DNA from: Cytobacillus firmus DS1
GTDB lineage: Bacteria; Bacillota; Bacilli; Bacillales; Cytobacillaceae
NCBI RefSeq assembly: GCF_000565285.1
Contig: NZ_APVL01000006.1
Location: 186,001-250,000 of the forward strand
Direction: 5' to 3'
DNA: 64,000 nucleotides
Below, piece by piece: positions 25,740-34,438 of the stretch. Position numbers and translations under genes: made by a program. The first letter of the stretch is position 1. The number at the start of each line of letters is the position of its first letter. The notes below the pieces were generated by a model. The model did not search any database, was not told the DNA's origin, and saw only the letters and a list, made by a program, of their open reading frames with translations.

Positions 25740-27863
25740 TTAATAACTCAATCCATGCCCAAATTCATATAAAACACTGCCATCTGTACCCGGAATAGTT
25801 ACAGGCAGTTTGCCTGATGGTTTAATCTGGCCAAAGATAACACCTGCTGCGGCATCAAAGCTCGCCGTTCTGAAGCCATATTGTGCAATATATGCATCAA
25901 CTTCCGGATAAGCCATGATGTCATATGGGTTACGGATGCCAGCCGCAATGACCGGAACTTCTGATTCAGCAATGATGGAATTAACCATTTTCATCTGGGC
26001 GCTGTCAGGTGAGCGGCCTGATACATTATACGTATAGGAGCCCACAATAACCGCACTGGCATTCCTGATTTGCTGCTTCTGCTCTTCCGTTAATGCATAG
26101 CTTGAGGTCTGGATGACTGTTGTGTTTTCATGAAACTTCCCCACTGCGTTCTTTAAGTTTGTAATATACGTATTTCCTACAACAACAATATTTTCTTCAG
26201 GAGATAGTTGTAATGGCAATGCATATCCGTCATTTTTCACCAATGTAATTGAACGTTCTGCTGCTTCTTTTTCTATTTGTTTATGTTCTTCTGATCCAAC
26301 TACTTCAAGAGCGTTTACAATTTTTTCCTCAATCGGCTGTGGTCTCTCTTCTTTAATAATTCCCCGCTTTATTTTCAGAGTTAAAATTCGTTCAACTGAT
26401 GATTCAATGCGTTTTTCTGATATTTCTCCAGTCTCCACAGCATTCAATAGCCCTTCCGCAACTTCTTGAAGACCAACAGGCATTAGCACAATATCTGTTC
26501 CAGCTTTTACTGCTCGAATGGCCGCATCAACAGGTCCAAAATGTTCGGCAATGGCATTCATATTCATTGCATCTGTTGTAATTACACCATCATAGCCCAT
26601 TTCTTTCCTCATCAGTTCTGTCAGCACTTTATGGGAAAGAGTGGCCGGAACTGCAATTTCTTCACCCGTTTTTTTCGAGATTGCTTTTGTATCATCAATC
26701 TTAGGGAAGGTAACATGTGCTGTCATGATCGCATCAATTCCTGCTTCCATTCCCTTTTGGAAAGGATACAATTCAACTTCTTTTAGACGTTCTTTGTCAT
26801 GTGGTACTTCAGGCAATCCAAGATGGGAGTCTACTGCTGTATCTCCATGACCGGGAAAATGCTTTGCAGTTGCGGCAACACCTGCTGATTGCAATCCTTC
26901 GGTATAAGCAACACCCATGTCAGCGACAAGCTGCGGGTCCTCACCGAATGAACGAACGCCAATTACCGGATTGTCGGGATTATTATTTACATCCATGACA
27001 GGTGCAAAGTTCATATTTATGCCGAGTGATGCCAGTTCCTCTCCAATCGCCTTGCCGACCTTTCGGGATATTTCTTCAGAACGGGCAGCGCCTAATGCCA
27101 TATTGCCTGGCATGTCCGTTCCTGATTGAAGACGTGTAACAATACCGCCTTCCTGGTCAATTGTCATCAATAAGCCGAATTTATCGGCAGCTTTCTGATA
27201 CTCTGAAACCAGTGTGGCTGTCTGTTCGGTTGTGACCACATTTTCACGGAATAATATTACTCCGCCAAGATGATAATCTTTTACCAGCTTCTCAATTCCC
27301 GGCAGCATTTCAGTGACATTTTGTCCCTTCCATGTGCGGAAATCCGGCATCAGCATCTGGCCTACCTTCTCTTCAATGGACATATTCTTCACTGCCTGGC
27401 TAATGAGGTCATACCGTTTTCCATGCTCTTTAATGATTTTCACTTTAAAAACAGGCTTGCCTTTGCTGCCCTTTTTGCGGTCAGGTTTTATTTGAAGTGC
27501 GATACGATCCTTATTTACTCCGTCCGTTACACTGATAAATGTTTTTCCAGGCTTCCCTCTTAAAGTGATATTCCCTGACTGGTCCACTGCTGCAACAGTT
27601 TTATTGCTGGTCTTCCATTTCAGCCCTTCAGAAACTCCCATGAAATGTCCTTCTTTATATACATGAACCGCTTTTAATTGAAATGCATCTCCACTTATTT
27701 CCGTGCTGACCTGGGGTACATTCTGCAGGAGTATTAAATCCTTTACTGTACTTTCTGCCAATGCGTTTTTCAAGGTTCCTCCCATCCATAATTGCGAAAC
27801 GGCAAGTGTAATTGTGAGAAGGAAAATAAACATTACTTTGCTGACTTTACCCATTTCTTCCAC
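25740..27863 (-). CDS. nagZ: secreted beta-N-acetylglucosaminidase NagZ (GH3)
   Basis: A 707-residue secreted enzyme. After a signal or anchor segment (VMFIFLLTITLAVSQLWM) comes an Ig-like stretch at about 45-135 (VAAVDQSGNITLRGKPGK). The GH3 barrel follows, with LMTIDQEGGIVTRL, KHFPGHGDTAVDSHLGLP (catalytic His/Asp dyad of bacterial NagZ) and GVITTDAMNMNAIAEHFG (nucleophile Asp). A C-terminal GH3 domain completes it, as in the two-domain Bacillus subtilis NagZ. It removes GlcNAc from muropeptides. The Ig-like insertion makes it longer than the roughly 640-residue B. subtilis enzyme. Confidence 0.92.
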   Translation of the reverse strand: MEEMGKVSKVMFIFLLTITLAVSQLWMGGTLKNALAESTVKDLILLQNVPQVSTEISGDAFQLKAVHVYKEGHFMGVSEGLKWKTSNKTVAAVDQSGNITLRGKPGKTFISVTDGVNKDRIALQIKPDRKKGSKGKPVFKVKIIKEHGKRYDLISQAVKNMSIEEKVGQMLMPDFRTWKGQNVTEMLPGIEKLVKDYHLGGVILFRENVVTTEQTATLVSEYQKAADKFGLLMTIDQEGGIVTRLQSGTDMPGNMALGAARSEEISRKVGKAIGEELASLGINMNFAPVMDVNNNPDNPVIGVRSFGEDPQLVADMGVAYTEGLQSAGVAATAKHFPGHGDTAVDSHLGLPEVPHDKERLKEVELYPFQKGMEAGIDAIMTAHVTFPKIDDTKAISKKTGEEIAVPATLSHKVLTELMRKEMGYDGVITTDAMNMNAIAEHFGPVDAAIRAVKAGTDIVLMPVGLQEVAEGLLNAVETGEISEKRIESSVERILTLKIKRGIIKEERPQPIEEKIVNALEVVGSEEHKQIEKEAAERSITLVKNDGYALPLQLSPEENIVVVGNTYITNLKNAVGKFHENTTVIQTSSYALTEEQKQQIRNASAVIVGSYTYNVSGRSPDSAQMKMVNSIIAESEVPVIAAGIRNPYDIMAYPEVDAYIAQYGFRTASFDAAAGVIFGQIKPSGKLPVTIPGTDGSVLYEFGHGLSY

Positions 27864-27946
27864 CGTCCTTCCTGCTTTTTCATATTACTTTTTACTAAAG
27901 GCTCTTTTCGTATAAATTATTTTTTTTTCGCCTATCAATGTTGTCC

Positions 27947-28135
27947 GTTGATTTCCGCTCCAGGCTGCTCGCTTTCCGCGGGGCGGGCGGTGAGCCTCCT
28001 CAACGCTGCGCGTCTGCGCGGTCTCACCTGTCCCGCTACTCCCGCAGGACGTTGAATAAGCGTCCTTGAGTAAACACCGCACGAAGAAAATGCGAATGCA
28101 TTTTCGAGGATCTCGCACCTTCCGCTCCAATCAAC
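27947..28135. repeat. GC-rich interspersed intergenic repeat
   Basis: The element runs from GTTGATTTCCGCTCC to TTCCGCTCCAATCAAC, so GTTGATT/AATCAAC form short terminal inverted repeats while TTCCGCTCCA is repeated directly at both ends. The inside is far richer in G and C than the flanks and contains several hairpins: AGGACG/CGTCCT at 28047-28066 and GAAAATGC/GCATTTTC at 28085-28106. From memory this kind of sequence recurs in intergenic regions of many Bacillaceae; it has no coding capacity. It occupies most of the 336-bp gap between amiE and nagZ. Confidence 0.7.
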
Positions 28136-28199
28136 TCAGTAAAAAATATATAATATGCAACAAACCTTGCGAAAACAGCCTTACTAAATACTCGAAATA

Positions 28200-29939
28200 C
28201 TAGTAATTTCTTTTTTCCCAACCGTTTCCTGAAAGGGCAGGCGTCACTTTTTGTCCATCTGAAAGCTGGAGTTTTACATTATCAACATACCAGCCTCTGC
28301 CGTTTACTGTACTATCTGTCACGTAACGGAATCGGATGTGGGAAATTCCTGCCGGAATCGTCAGCTCTTCCTTTTTCCAGTCGATGCTGCTGCCTGTATA
28401 TGGCTGTGCAGCCTGTGACCAATTGACGCCATCTTCTGAGACCTCAACATAGGCCATATCCGCATTGGTTTCAGTTCTGTACCAAGTATCAAACGACAGT
28501 ACTGCCTCTTCTTTGAGATTCACTTTAGCGGTTAACTCATGCTGGACTTTATCTCCATAACCTGAGAACCACGCATCTCCTTTCCCTGAAATGGCTACAG
28601 GAATTGAATCCGCCACCTGTCTTGCAAATGCACGCCTTGCAATATTCGTTGTAACAGTATTTCTTGAAGGATGCACACGATTCGTTAACAGAATCGCAAT
28701 CGTGCCATTATTTCGGTTTATGACGATGGATGTTCCAGTGTACCCTGTATGTCCAAGCGAAGTTCCCTCTGATAAAGCATCCATGAACCATCCCTGACCA
28801 AGCTCCCAGCCCAGGCCATGATCATCACCTGGAAACTGAGGAATCTGATTTTGAATCAGCATTTTCACCGTCTTTTCTTTTAGTATCCGCTTGCCGCCAT
28901 ATCGCCCGTCATTTACATACATATGGGCAAGCTTGGCAAGATCGGATGCAGTGGAAAAGACACCTGCATGTCCGGCAACTCCATTAAGCGACCAGGCATT
29001 CTCATCATGAACTTCTCCCCAGACAAGCCCCCTGTTGATAGCAGGCTGATATTCCGTGGCTGCAATCCGATGCTTCAAAGATTCAGGCGGATTATACATT
29101 GTATCCTTCATACCCAGGGGGTTGGTTATACGTTTTTCCACAAACTCATCCAGGCTTTGTCCTGAAAGGCGTTCTATTATTGCACCGAGCGTAATCATAT
29201 TCAAATCGCTGTATGTATACGCATCGCCCGGCTCATTGGCCAATGGATGTTTAAAAACGATTTGCATGCGGTCCTCTCTGCTGCTTCCTTGTGAATATAA
29301 TGGAATCCATGCAGTAAAGCCTGAAGTATGTGTCATCAGCTGGCGTATCGTTACATTTTCCTTGCCGTTTTCGGCGAACTCGGGAATATATTCCGCAACA
29401 GGATCATCCAGCTGAAAGCGGCCTTCATCATACAATATCATTGCGGCAGTTGTGGTGAAGATTTTACTGATTGAAGCCAAGTCAAAGATGGTATTTTCGG
29501 TCATTTCGATCGGGTTCCGGGCTTCAGTAAACTTATCATCCGTGTAGCGGTAGGAATATCCGTATGCATCATGCTTGACGATATGGCCGCGCCTTGCCAC
29601 AAAAGTGACAGCACCCGGCATGACGCCATCTGAAATCATCTTCTCCATTAATGGATCGATTTCATCCAGCGGCTGCTGAACCATCCCCGCTCCCACTGCA
29701 GATCCAGGATGAAGAATAGGAGAAATCGGTCCAGGACGGTCCCACGAAAAAATAGGATGAATTTTGTGTTTCACATCTTTATTGTTTTTCATTTCCATCG
29801 TTGGCTTAACTCCTTCAGCGCTTTGCGCAGATGCAGTATATGGTGCCGGAATAAAGAGTGATGTGCTAAGTGCGGCAGATAGCGCAACAAGCTTGGTTTT
29901 ATTTGTCATAATGCCTCCTTTATTTTTATGAATCTTCAT
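28200..29939 (-). CDS. amiE: secreted serine hydrolase, AmiE-type N-acetylmuramyl-L-alanine amidase
   Basis: A 579-residue secreted protein with a beta-lactamase/AmpC-fold domain. Ser-x-x-Lys is in DLASISKIFTTTAA, the YxN-type motif in YTYSDLNMITLGAI, and the third motif near GHTGYTGTSIVI. C-terminal residues about 440-579 form a beta-sandwich-like domain with FDTWYRTETNADMAYVEVS. Its neighbours nagZ and namZ match the Bacillus subtilis set nagZ-amiE-namZ (ybbDEC), where AmiE strips peptides from MurNAc. Two starts each have a ribosome site: ATG 29939 after AGAGGAGG, and ATG 29909 after AAAGGAGG. It is the promoter-proximal gene of the cluster. Confidence 0.82.
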   Translation of the reverse strand: MKIHKNKGGIMTNKTKLVALSAALSTSLFIPAPYTASAQSAEGVKPTMEMKNNKDVKHKIHPIFSWDRPGPISPILHPGSAVGAGMVQQPLDEIDPLMEKMISDGVMPGAVTFVARRGHIVKHDAYGYSYRYTDDKFTEARNPIEMTENTIFDLASISKIFTTTAAMILYDEGRFQLDDPVAEYIPEFAENGKENVTIRQLMTHTSGFTAWIPLYSQGSSREDRMQIVFKHPLANEPGDAYTYSDLNMITLGAIIERLSGQSLDEFVEKRITNPLGMKDTMYNPPESLKHRIAATEYQPAINRGLVWGEVHDENAWSLNGVAGHAGVFSTASDLAKLAHMYVNDGRYGGKRILKEKTVKMLIQNQIPQFPGDDHGLGWELGQGWFMDALSEGTSLGHTGYTGTSIVINRNNGTIAILLTNRVHPSRNTVTTNIARRAFARQVADSIPVAISGKGDAWFSGYGDKVQHELTAKVNLKEEAVLSFDTWYRTETNADMAYVEVSEDGVNWSQAAQPYTGSSIDWKKEELTIPAGISHIRFRYVTDSTVNGRGWYVDNVKLQLSDGQKVTPALSGNGWEKRNY

Positions 29940-29963
29940 CAGCCTTTAACCTCCTCTTATTAT

Positions 29964-29977
29964 TGAAAGGGTTTACA
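29964..29977 (-). promoter_or_regulatory. candidate cre (CcpA) site upstream of amiE
   Basis: TGAAAGGGTTTACA matches 13 of 14 positions of the catabolite responsive element TGWAARCGYTTWCW. It lies about 25 bases before the first start codon and just downstream of a TACAAT that could be the -10 box, a position suited to repression by CcpA. Confidence 0.6.
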
Positions 29978-30133
29978 TATTGTAAGATTAATAGAGTTAG
30001 AGTATAGTTGTCTATACCACATAAGTCCTGTTCTAGCTAAAACTTTCCATATAAAGCAGAAAAACCAATAGTACTTTTAGACTGTTCTGAAAATTAAATT
30101 ATATGATTTCCAAATTTCTAAGCAATCTAAAGA

Positions 30134-30160
30134 AAGCAGAATCCATATTGGATTCTGCTT
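30134..30160 (-). terminator. terminator of the ABC exporter gene
   Basis: AAGCAGAATCC and GGATTCTGCTT form a perfect 11-bp stem with a 5-base loop at the stop codon of the exporter gene. The minus strand continues TTCTTTAG. Confidence 0.8.
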
Positions 30161-31877
30161 ATCTTTGAAACTGTACATTATGAAGACCTGCAAAGATTCC
30201 GTTCTTTTCGATCAGTTCATCGTGTGTACCTTCTTCAGCAATGCCGTCTTCTGTGACAACGACCACCCTGTCCGCATTGCGGATGGTTGCCAGCCTGTGG
30301 GCAATGACCAGAGTGGTGCGGTTTACTGCAAGCTCGTTCAATGCCGTTTGAATAATCTGTTCGGTTTCTGTGTCCAATGCCGAAGTTGCTTCATCCAGGA
30401 TTAAAATCGGCGGGTTTTTCAGGAACATTCTCGCAATGGCGATCCGTTGTTTTTGTCCGCCTGACAACTTTAATCCCCGTTCCCCAATTTGTGTTTCCCA
30501 GCCATCCGGAAGAGATGCAATGAAGTCCTGCAGGTGAGCTTTTTTAGCTGCGTCCGCAACCTGCTCATCTGTTGCCCCAAGCATTCCGTAAGCTATATTC
30601 TCTTTCAGGGTACCTGTAAACAGGAAGACATCCTGCTGAACAATGCCAATTTGTGACCTCAGAGATTTCTTCGTCATGTCCCTGATATCCATGCCATCAA
30701 TCTTAATACTTCCGCTATTCACATCATAAAAGCGTGGAATCAAAGAACAAATCGTTGTCTTTCCGGCTCCTGAAGGTCCAACAAAAGCTACTGTTTCACC
30801 AGCTTTTATTTGAAGGTCAATTCCCTCAAGAACCGATTTATGCTCGTCATAACTGAACGATACATCCTGAAAACGGATATCACCCTTTAAGGATTCAACC
30901 TCAATGGCATCTTCCGTATCCTCAATTTCCGGTTCAGTATCAATGATTTCTATAAACCGTTTGAAACCAGCCATTCCCTTTGGATACAGTTCCATAAGGG
31001 CGCTGATTTTATCAATCGGCTTTAATAGCACATTTACATAAAGCACAAATCCGACCAATTCACCGTATGAAAGCTGCCCGCTGAAGCTCAGCCAGGAACC
31101 GTATACAAGAACAATCAGCGTAACTAATCTGGTCAGCATGTATACTCCGGAAGCACTGAAACTCATAATTTTGTATGCTGCAAGCTTGGCAAGACGGAAT
31201 CTCCCATTGTTTTCTTTAAATCTTTTAATTTCGTAGCTTTCATTTGTAAAAGACTGAACCACACGCACTCCAGATACACTATCCTCAACCTGGGCGTTCA
31301 CATCGGCAATTTCACCGTACATCCTTTTCCATGCATTGTTCATTTTAATATTGCAGAATGTAATCAGCCATACAAGAAACGGAAGAACAAATATCGTTAC
31401 AAGGGCGAGCTTTACATTGATCGTAAGCATAATCCAGAATGCGCCCACAAACGTCATGACCGCAATAAATAAATCCTCCGGCCCATGATGGGCGAGCTCC
31501 CCGATATCCATAAGGTCATTTGTCACCCGGCTCATGATGTGCCCTGTTTTGGTATTATCGAAGAAGCGGAAAGACTGCCTTTGCACATGCTGAAAAAGCT
31601 GCTGCCGCATATCTGTTTCGATGTTGATGCCCAGCTTGTGGCCCCAATAGTTAACAACAAACTGAAGAAGCGTGCTGGTCACATAAAGAGCAAGCAGTCC
31701 GGCACTTACAGAAACAATCATGGACCAATTCCCGCTAGGAAGCAGGCTGTCGATAAACCACTGAACCGCAAGCGGAAAGCCCAATTCAAGAATTGCCACG
31801 AATACCGCCGAACTGAAATCAAGAATGAATAGGCGCTTATGCGGCTTATAGTAGCCAAAAAACCGTTGGATCATCAT
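30159..31877 (-). CDS. ABC exporter, fused membrane and ATPase domains
   Basis: A 572-residue half-transporter. Residues about 1-310 form the six-helix ABC type-1 membrane domain. Residues 330-572 are the nucleotide-binding domain: Walker A GPSGAGKTT, signature LSGGQKQRIAIARMF, Walker B ILILDEATSALD, and the switch histidine in VIAHRLATI. It should act as a homodimer or pair with an unlinked partner. The family exports drugs, lipids or peptides; nothing in the neighbourhood identifies a substrate. Single gene with its own terminator. Confidence 0.9.
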   Translation of the reverse strand: MMIQRFFGYYKPHKRLFILDFSSAVFVAILELGFPLAVQWFIDSLLPSGNWSMIVSVSAGLLALYVTSTLLQFVVNYWGHKLGINIETDMRQQLFQHVQRQSFRFFDNTKTGHIMSRVTNDLMDIGELAHHGPEDLFIAVMTFVGAFWIMLTINVKLALVTIFVLPFLVWLITFCNIKMNNAWKRMYGEIADVNAQVEDSVSGVRVVQSFTNESYEIKRFKENNGRFRLAKLAAYKIMSFSASGVYMLTRLVTLIVLVYGSWLSFSGQLSYGELVGFVLYVNVLLKPIDKISALMELYPKGMAGFKRFIEIIDTEPEIEDTEDAIEVESLKGDIRFQDVSFSYDEHKSVLEGIDLQIKAGETVAFVGPSGAGKTTICSLIPRFYDVNSGSIKIDGMDIRDMTKKSLRSQIGIVQQDVFLFTGTLKENIAYGMLGATDEQVADAAKKAHLQDFIASLPDGWETQIGERGLKLSGGQKQRIAIARMFLKNPPILILDEATSALDTETEQIIQTALNELAVNRTTLVIAHRLATIRNADRVVVVTEDGIAEEGTHDELIEKNGIFAGLHNVQFQR

Positions 31878-32044
31878 ATTCTCCTTTTTCTGAAAAAATC
31901 AAACATAATAGGATTATAAATTCACCAGGAATATATTACAAGAAAAACCCATCCCAATTTATTTCTGGAACGAGTCTGATAGTTAGAGGATATAATACGG
32001 CTTAATTCTTATAAAAGGCCGATGTAATCGTCCTTCGCCGCTAA

Positions 32045-32494
32045 TCAGATTCTTGATTTGAACTGAACTTTACGGATCATTTGATTGATTACTTCTGAAA
32101 TGACAAGTCCGACTGCGATTGCCCCGGATATCATGAATGCTTTTGCAGCCAGCTGGATTGCCATATTATAATCATTTTCAACAAAATTTCTCATTGCATC
32201 ATAAGCGATCCCTCCTGGGACCAATGGAATGATGCCGGCAACACTGAATATAATAATAGGTGTTTTATACATTTTGGCAAAAATCTGGCTGATCACAGCG
32301 ATGGTAAAAGCAGCAATTAATGACGAAATAACAGCATCATATTGCCTATTGACCAGCCATATATAAACAAACCAGCCAACCATCCCGACAAACCCGCATT
32401 TCAGAAGCGATTTTTTCGGAGCATTGAAAAGCACTCCGAACCCTGCTGAAGCAATAAAGCTTGTAATCATATGTGTCAACATAAACATACGCAT
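32045..32494 (-). CDS. threonine/serine exporter, small subunit (ThrE C-terminal half)
   Basis: A 149-residue membrane protein with four to five helices and the stretch IPLVPGGIAYDAMRNFVENDY, typical of the ThrE C-terminal (DUF3815/YjjB) family. It is encoded 18 bases downstream of the partner subunit. Together the two chains form the equivalent of a single-chain ThrE exporter. Substrate assignment is family-based. Confidence 0.85.
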   Translation of the reverse strand: MRMFMLTHMITSFIASAGFGVLFNAPKKSLLKCGFVGMVGWFVYIWLVNRQYDAVISSLIAAFTIAVISQIFAKMYKTPIIIFSVAGIIPLVPGGIAYDAMRNFVENDYNMAIQLAAKAFMISGAIAVGLVISEVINQMIRKVQFKSRI

Positions 32495-32512
32495 ATTCCT
32501 CCGCTAAAGCAT

Positions 32513-33265
32513 TTAGAAAGTGAATACTAGAGCAATCCCGGCTCCAATGGCAAATGCTGTCAAAAAAGCTTCAGCCCCTTTTGACAGACCGGAAACAAGG
32601 TGTCCGGCCATTAAATCCCTGACTGCATTTGTAATCAGCAGCCCCGGAACGAGCGGCATGACTGAACCGATGATAATCTTATCTAGTTCTGTTCCCGCCC
32701 CCGTGTACACAAAGAAATAGGCGATCAGGCCAATTAATAACGAAGCAATAAATTCAGAGAAAAATTTAATCTGGACCATTCTATGTACGTATATAAAAGA
32801 TACAAACCCAAGCCCGCCAGCAATCATGGCTGGAACAAAATCCGTCCAGCTTCCAAGGAACATAATTAAAAAGCAGCCGCTTGCAACGGAAGCTGCAAGA
32901 ATCTGCTGATAAACAGGGAAAGTATAGTCGGCACGTTCAATTTCCCTCAGTCTTGCCAAGGCTTCCCTTCCATCCAGTTCACCGCTGCTGATCCTGCGTG
33001 AAACTCCATTTACTAACGTCACCTTATACAGGTCCGTTGAACGTTCTGAAATCCGAATCAGCTTTGCCGGTTCAGTTCCATCTGTTGAAAATATGATTCC
33101 AGTTGGCGTCACATAGCTATGCGAGTGCGGTATACCCAGGGAGGCTGCTATCCTGGTCATTGTGTCCTCTACCCGATATGTTTCTGCACCGCCCTGAAGC
33201 ATGATTTTCCCGGCAAGCAAGCAGATCTCTATTACTTCTATTGTTGGAGGGAATTCTTTCCCCAT
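32513..33265 (-). CDS. threonine/serine exporter, large subunit (ThrE N-terminal half, YjjP-like)
   Basis: About 250 residues. The N-terminal soluble segment contains LLAGKIMLQGGAETYRVEDT and SHSYVTPTGIIFS, which mark the ThrE/DUF1212 family. Five membrane helices follow, with GSVMPLVPGLLITNAVRDLM near the C-terminus. The ATG at 33265 is chosen because AGGTG lies five bases upstream; the frame extends to 33289. First gene of a two-gene operon. Confidence 0.87.
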   Translation of the reverse strand: MGKEFPPTIEVIEICLLAGKIMLQGGAETYRVEDTMTRIAASLGIPHSHSYVTPTGIIFSTDGTEPAKLIRISERSTDLYKVTLVNGVSRRISSGELDGREALARLREIERADYTFPVYQQILAASVASGCFLIMFLGSWTDFVPAMIAGGLGFVSFIYVHRMVQIKFFSEFIASLLIGLIAYFFVYTGAGTELDKIIIGSVMPLVPGLLITNAVRDLMAGHLVSGLSKGAEAFLTAFAIGAGIALVFTF

Positions 33266-33431
33266 TCTTTCACCTGCTTTACAGATCAAAATTTAAAACC
33301 TTCATATATAGGGTTACATCTTAACGGAAATGGTAAACGAAAGAAAGACCTTTTGTCTATAATTTATATAAAAATATTCCGTAAACTCCGGAAACATATG
33401 CTAAAAAGGCAGAATAGCGCTGAATAAAAAA

Positions 33432-33457
33432 GCGATTATCCCTCGCAGAATAATCAC
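33432..33457 (-). terminator. terminator of tnrA
   Basis: GCGATTAT and ATAATCAC pair over 8 bp (one G-U). The minus strand continues with TTTTTTATT. Confidence 0.75.
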
Positions 33458-33464
33458 TTCCCCA

Positions 33465-33788
33465 CTATTTCTTCCGGATTCCAAACTGCGCATTTAGCTG
33501 ACCCTGAATCATTTTTGAACGTGATGCCTGATCGTCTTTTTTCTTTTTTCTCTTTAATTCCGAGCGGATTTCTTCCGTTCTGACTCCCTCTTCCCTTTTG
33601 TTGGCTATATCGATGAGCGTCTCTACATCGCTAAAAGAGTATTTCCTGCTTCCGCGTTCTGATCTTTCAGGGAAAATCAATTTCCTCTCTTCGTAATACC
33701 GAATCTGCCGTTCACTAAGTCCTGTCAGTTCGCTGACTGTCCCAATCGAAATGACTTTTCTGGTTTTGTAGGATGATTCTCTTTCCAA
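33465..33788 (-). CDS. tnrA: nitrogen-limitation regulator TnrA (MerR family)
   Basis: A 107-residue regulator. [20 protein letters not shown] is the helix-turn-helix of the GlnR/TnrA subfamily, followed by [20 protein letters not shown]. The C-terminal end [17 protein letters not shown] matches the short tail by which TnrA binds feedback-inhibited glutamine synthetase; GlnR has a longer, different tail. TnrA activates nitrogen-scavenging genes under limitation. Start is a TTG at 33788 with GAGGTGA before it. The divergent small operon and two perfect TnrA boxes upstream confirm the assignment. Confidence 0.93.
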   Translation of the reverse strand: MERESSYKTRKVISIGTVSELTGLSERQIRYYEERKLIFPERSERGSRKYSFSDVETLIDIANKREEGVRTEEIRSELKRKKKKDDQASRSKMIQGQLNAQFGIRKK

Positions 33789-33853
33789 TCATGTCACCTC
33801 AATCTAACCATTTTCTTTCATTATACTAATCTTTCAATCATTTTCATTAAACC

Positions 33854-33870
33854 TGTCAGAAAATCTTACA
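33854..33870. promoter_or_regulatory. TnrA/GlnR box 1
   Basis: TGTCAGAAAATCTTACA fits TGTNA-N7-TNACA at every fixed position. It lies between divergent tnrA and the small gene at 33972. Confidence 0.85.
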
Positions 33871-33885
33871 ATACAGCAAAAACAA

Positions 33886-33902
33886 TGTAAGAAAACTTAA
33901 CA
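33886..33902. promoter_or_regulatory. TnrA/GlnR box 2
   Basis: TGTAAGAAAACTTAACA also fits TGTNA-N7-TNACA perfectly. Its centre is 32 bp from box 1, about three helical turns, so two dimers would bind on one face. Confidence 0.85.
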
Positions 33903-33971
33903 TAATAAATGATTTAGACCTAAATTTCTTTTAGAATAAACAAAAACATTAATGGAATGAGGAGATAATAA

Positions 33972-34136
33972 ATGCAATATTTACGGAAGGCCATTGAAAA
34001 GAAGCGGCAATATCTAATCGGCCTGCTGGTCAAATCAGGAAGCGAATATCAGCATTCTGAACCGGCTCTGCAAAAGCTGACCTTAACAGAACTTGAGGTA
34101 ATATTTAAAAAACACAGCAATCGAAGCCGTTATTAA
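33972..34136 (+). CDS. small FbpA-like protein, TnrA-controlled
   Basis: A 54-residue basic protein beginning MQYLRKAIEKKRQYLIGLLV with LTLTELEVIFKKH near the end. The LRKAIExKK and LTLTELE elements resemble the short FbpA (Fur-regulated basic protein) family of Bacilli. GAGGAGATAATAA precedes the ATG. It lies divergent from tnrA behind two TnrA boxes, the position held in Bacillus subtilis by the TnrA-activated ykzB-ykoL operon. Counterpart status by position is inference; the biochemical role is unknown. Confidence 0.75.
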   Translation: MQYLRKAIEKKRQYLIGLLVKSGSEYQHSEPALQKLTLTELEVIFKKHSNRSRY

Positions 34137-34150
34137 TCAGGGGGGCACTT

Positions 34151-34288
34151 ATGGAAACAATAAATACAATTGATCTGGCTAGAAGGATTATCGAACTCGA
34201 TTTACTGCGTGATCAGCTATGGGAAAGTTTAACGGCTGCAGCTGGTGATCATGCTTATGAAATTTTAAGAAATGAACAAAATAGTTAA
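34151..34288 (+). CDS. small hypothetical protein, TnrA-controlled operon
   Basis: A 45-residue acidic helical protein beginning METINTIDLARRIIELDLLR. AGGGGGG lies six to seven bases before the ATG, and it starts 14 bases after the FbpA-like gene, so the two form an operon ending in a strong terminator. No domain recognised. Likely the second gene of a ykzB-ykoL-like unit (inference from position beside tnrA). Confidence 0.7.
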   Translation: METINTIDLARRIIELDLLRDQLWESLTAAAGDHAYEILRNEQNS

Positions 34289-34293
34289 TAATG

Positions 34294-34319
34294 GAACGCT
34301 TAAAAGAGCGTTCTTTTTT
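34294..34319 (+). terminator. terminator of the small TnrA-controlled operon
   Basis: GAACGCT and AGCGTTC form a 7-bp stem followed by six T. Confidence 0.85.
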
Positions 34320-34393
34320 ATGTTTATGTGAAAGTTTTGTAAATTTATAATTCCTTCTTTTTTTGTCATCATTATTTTGATATCATCTTATTA

Positions 34394-34417
34394 TCGAATT
34401 GCGATATCGATATTCGA
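34394..34417. promoter_or_regulatory. palindromic PadR operator candidate
   Basis: TCGAAT and ATTCGA flank the self-complementary core CGATATCG, separated by two bases on each side, giving a 24-bp nested palindrome directly upstream of the padR ribosome site. It is a natural autoregulatory site. Confidence 0.6.
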
Positions 34418-34438
34418 AATTATTAAGGAGGCATCGGC

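Noticed and set aside
27885-28130. 81-codon minus-strand frame across the GC-rich repeat
   Set aside because: It spans the interspersed repeat with no ribosome site and an Arg/Pro-rich translation typical of GC-rich non-coding DNA.
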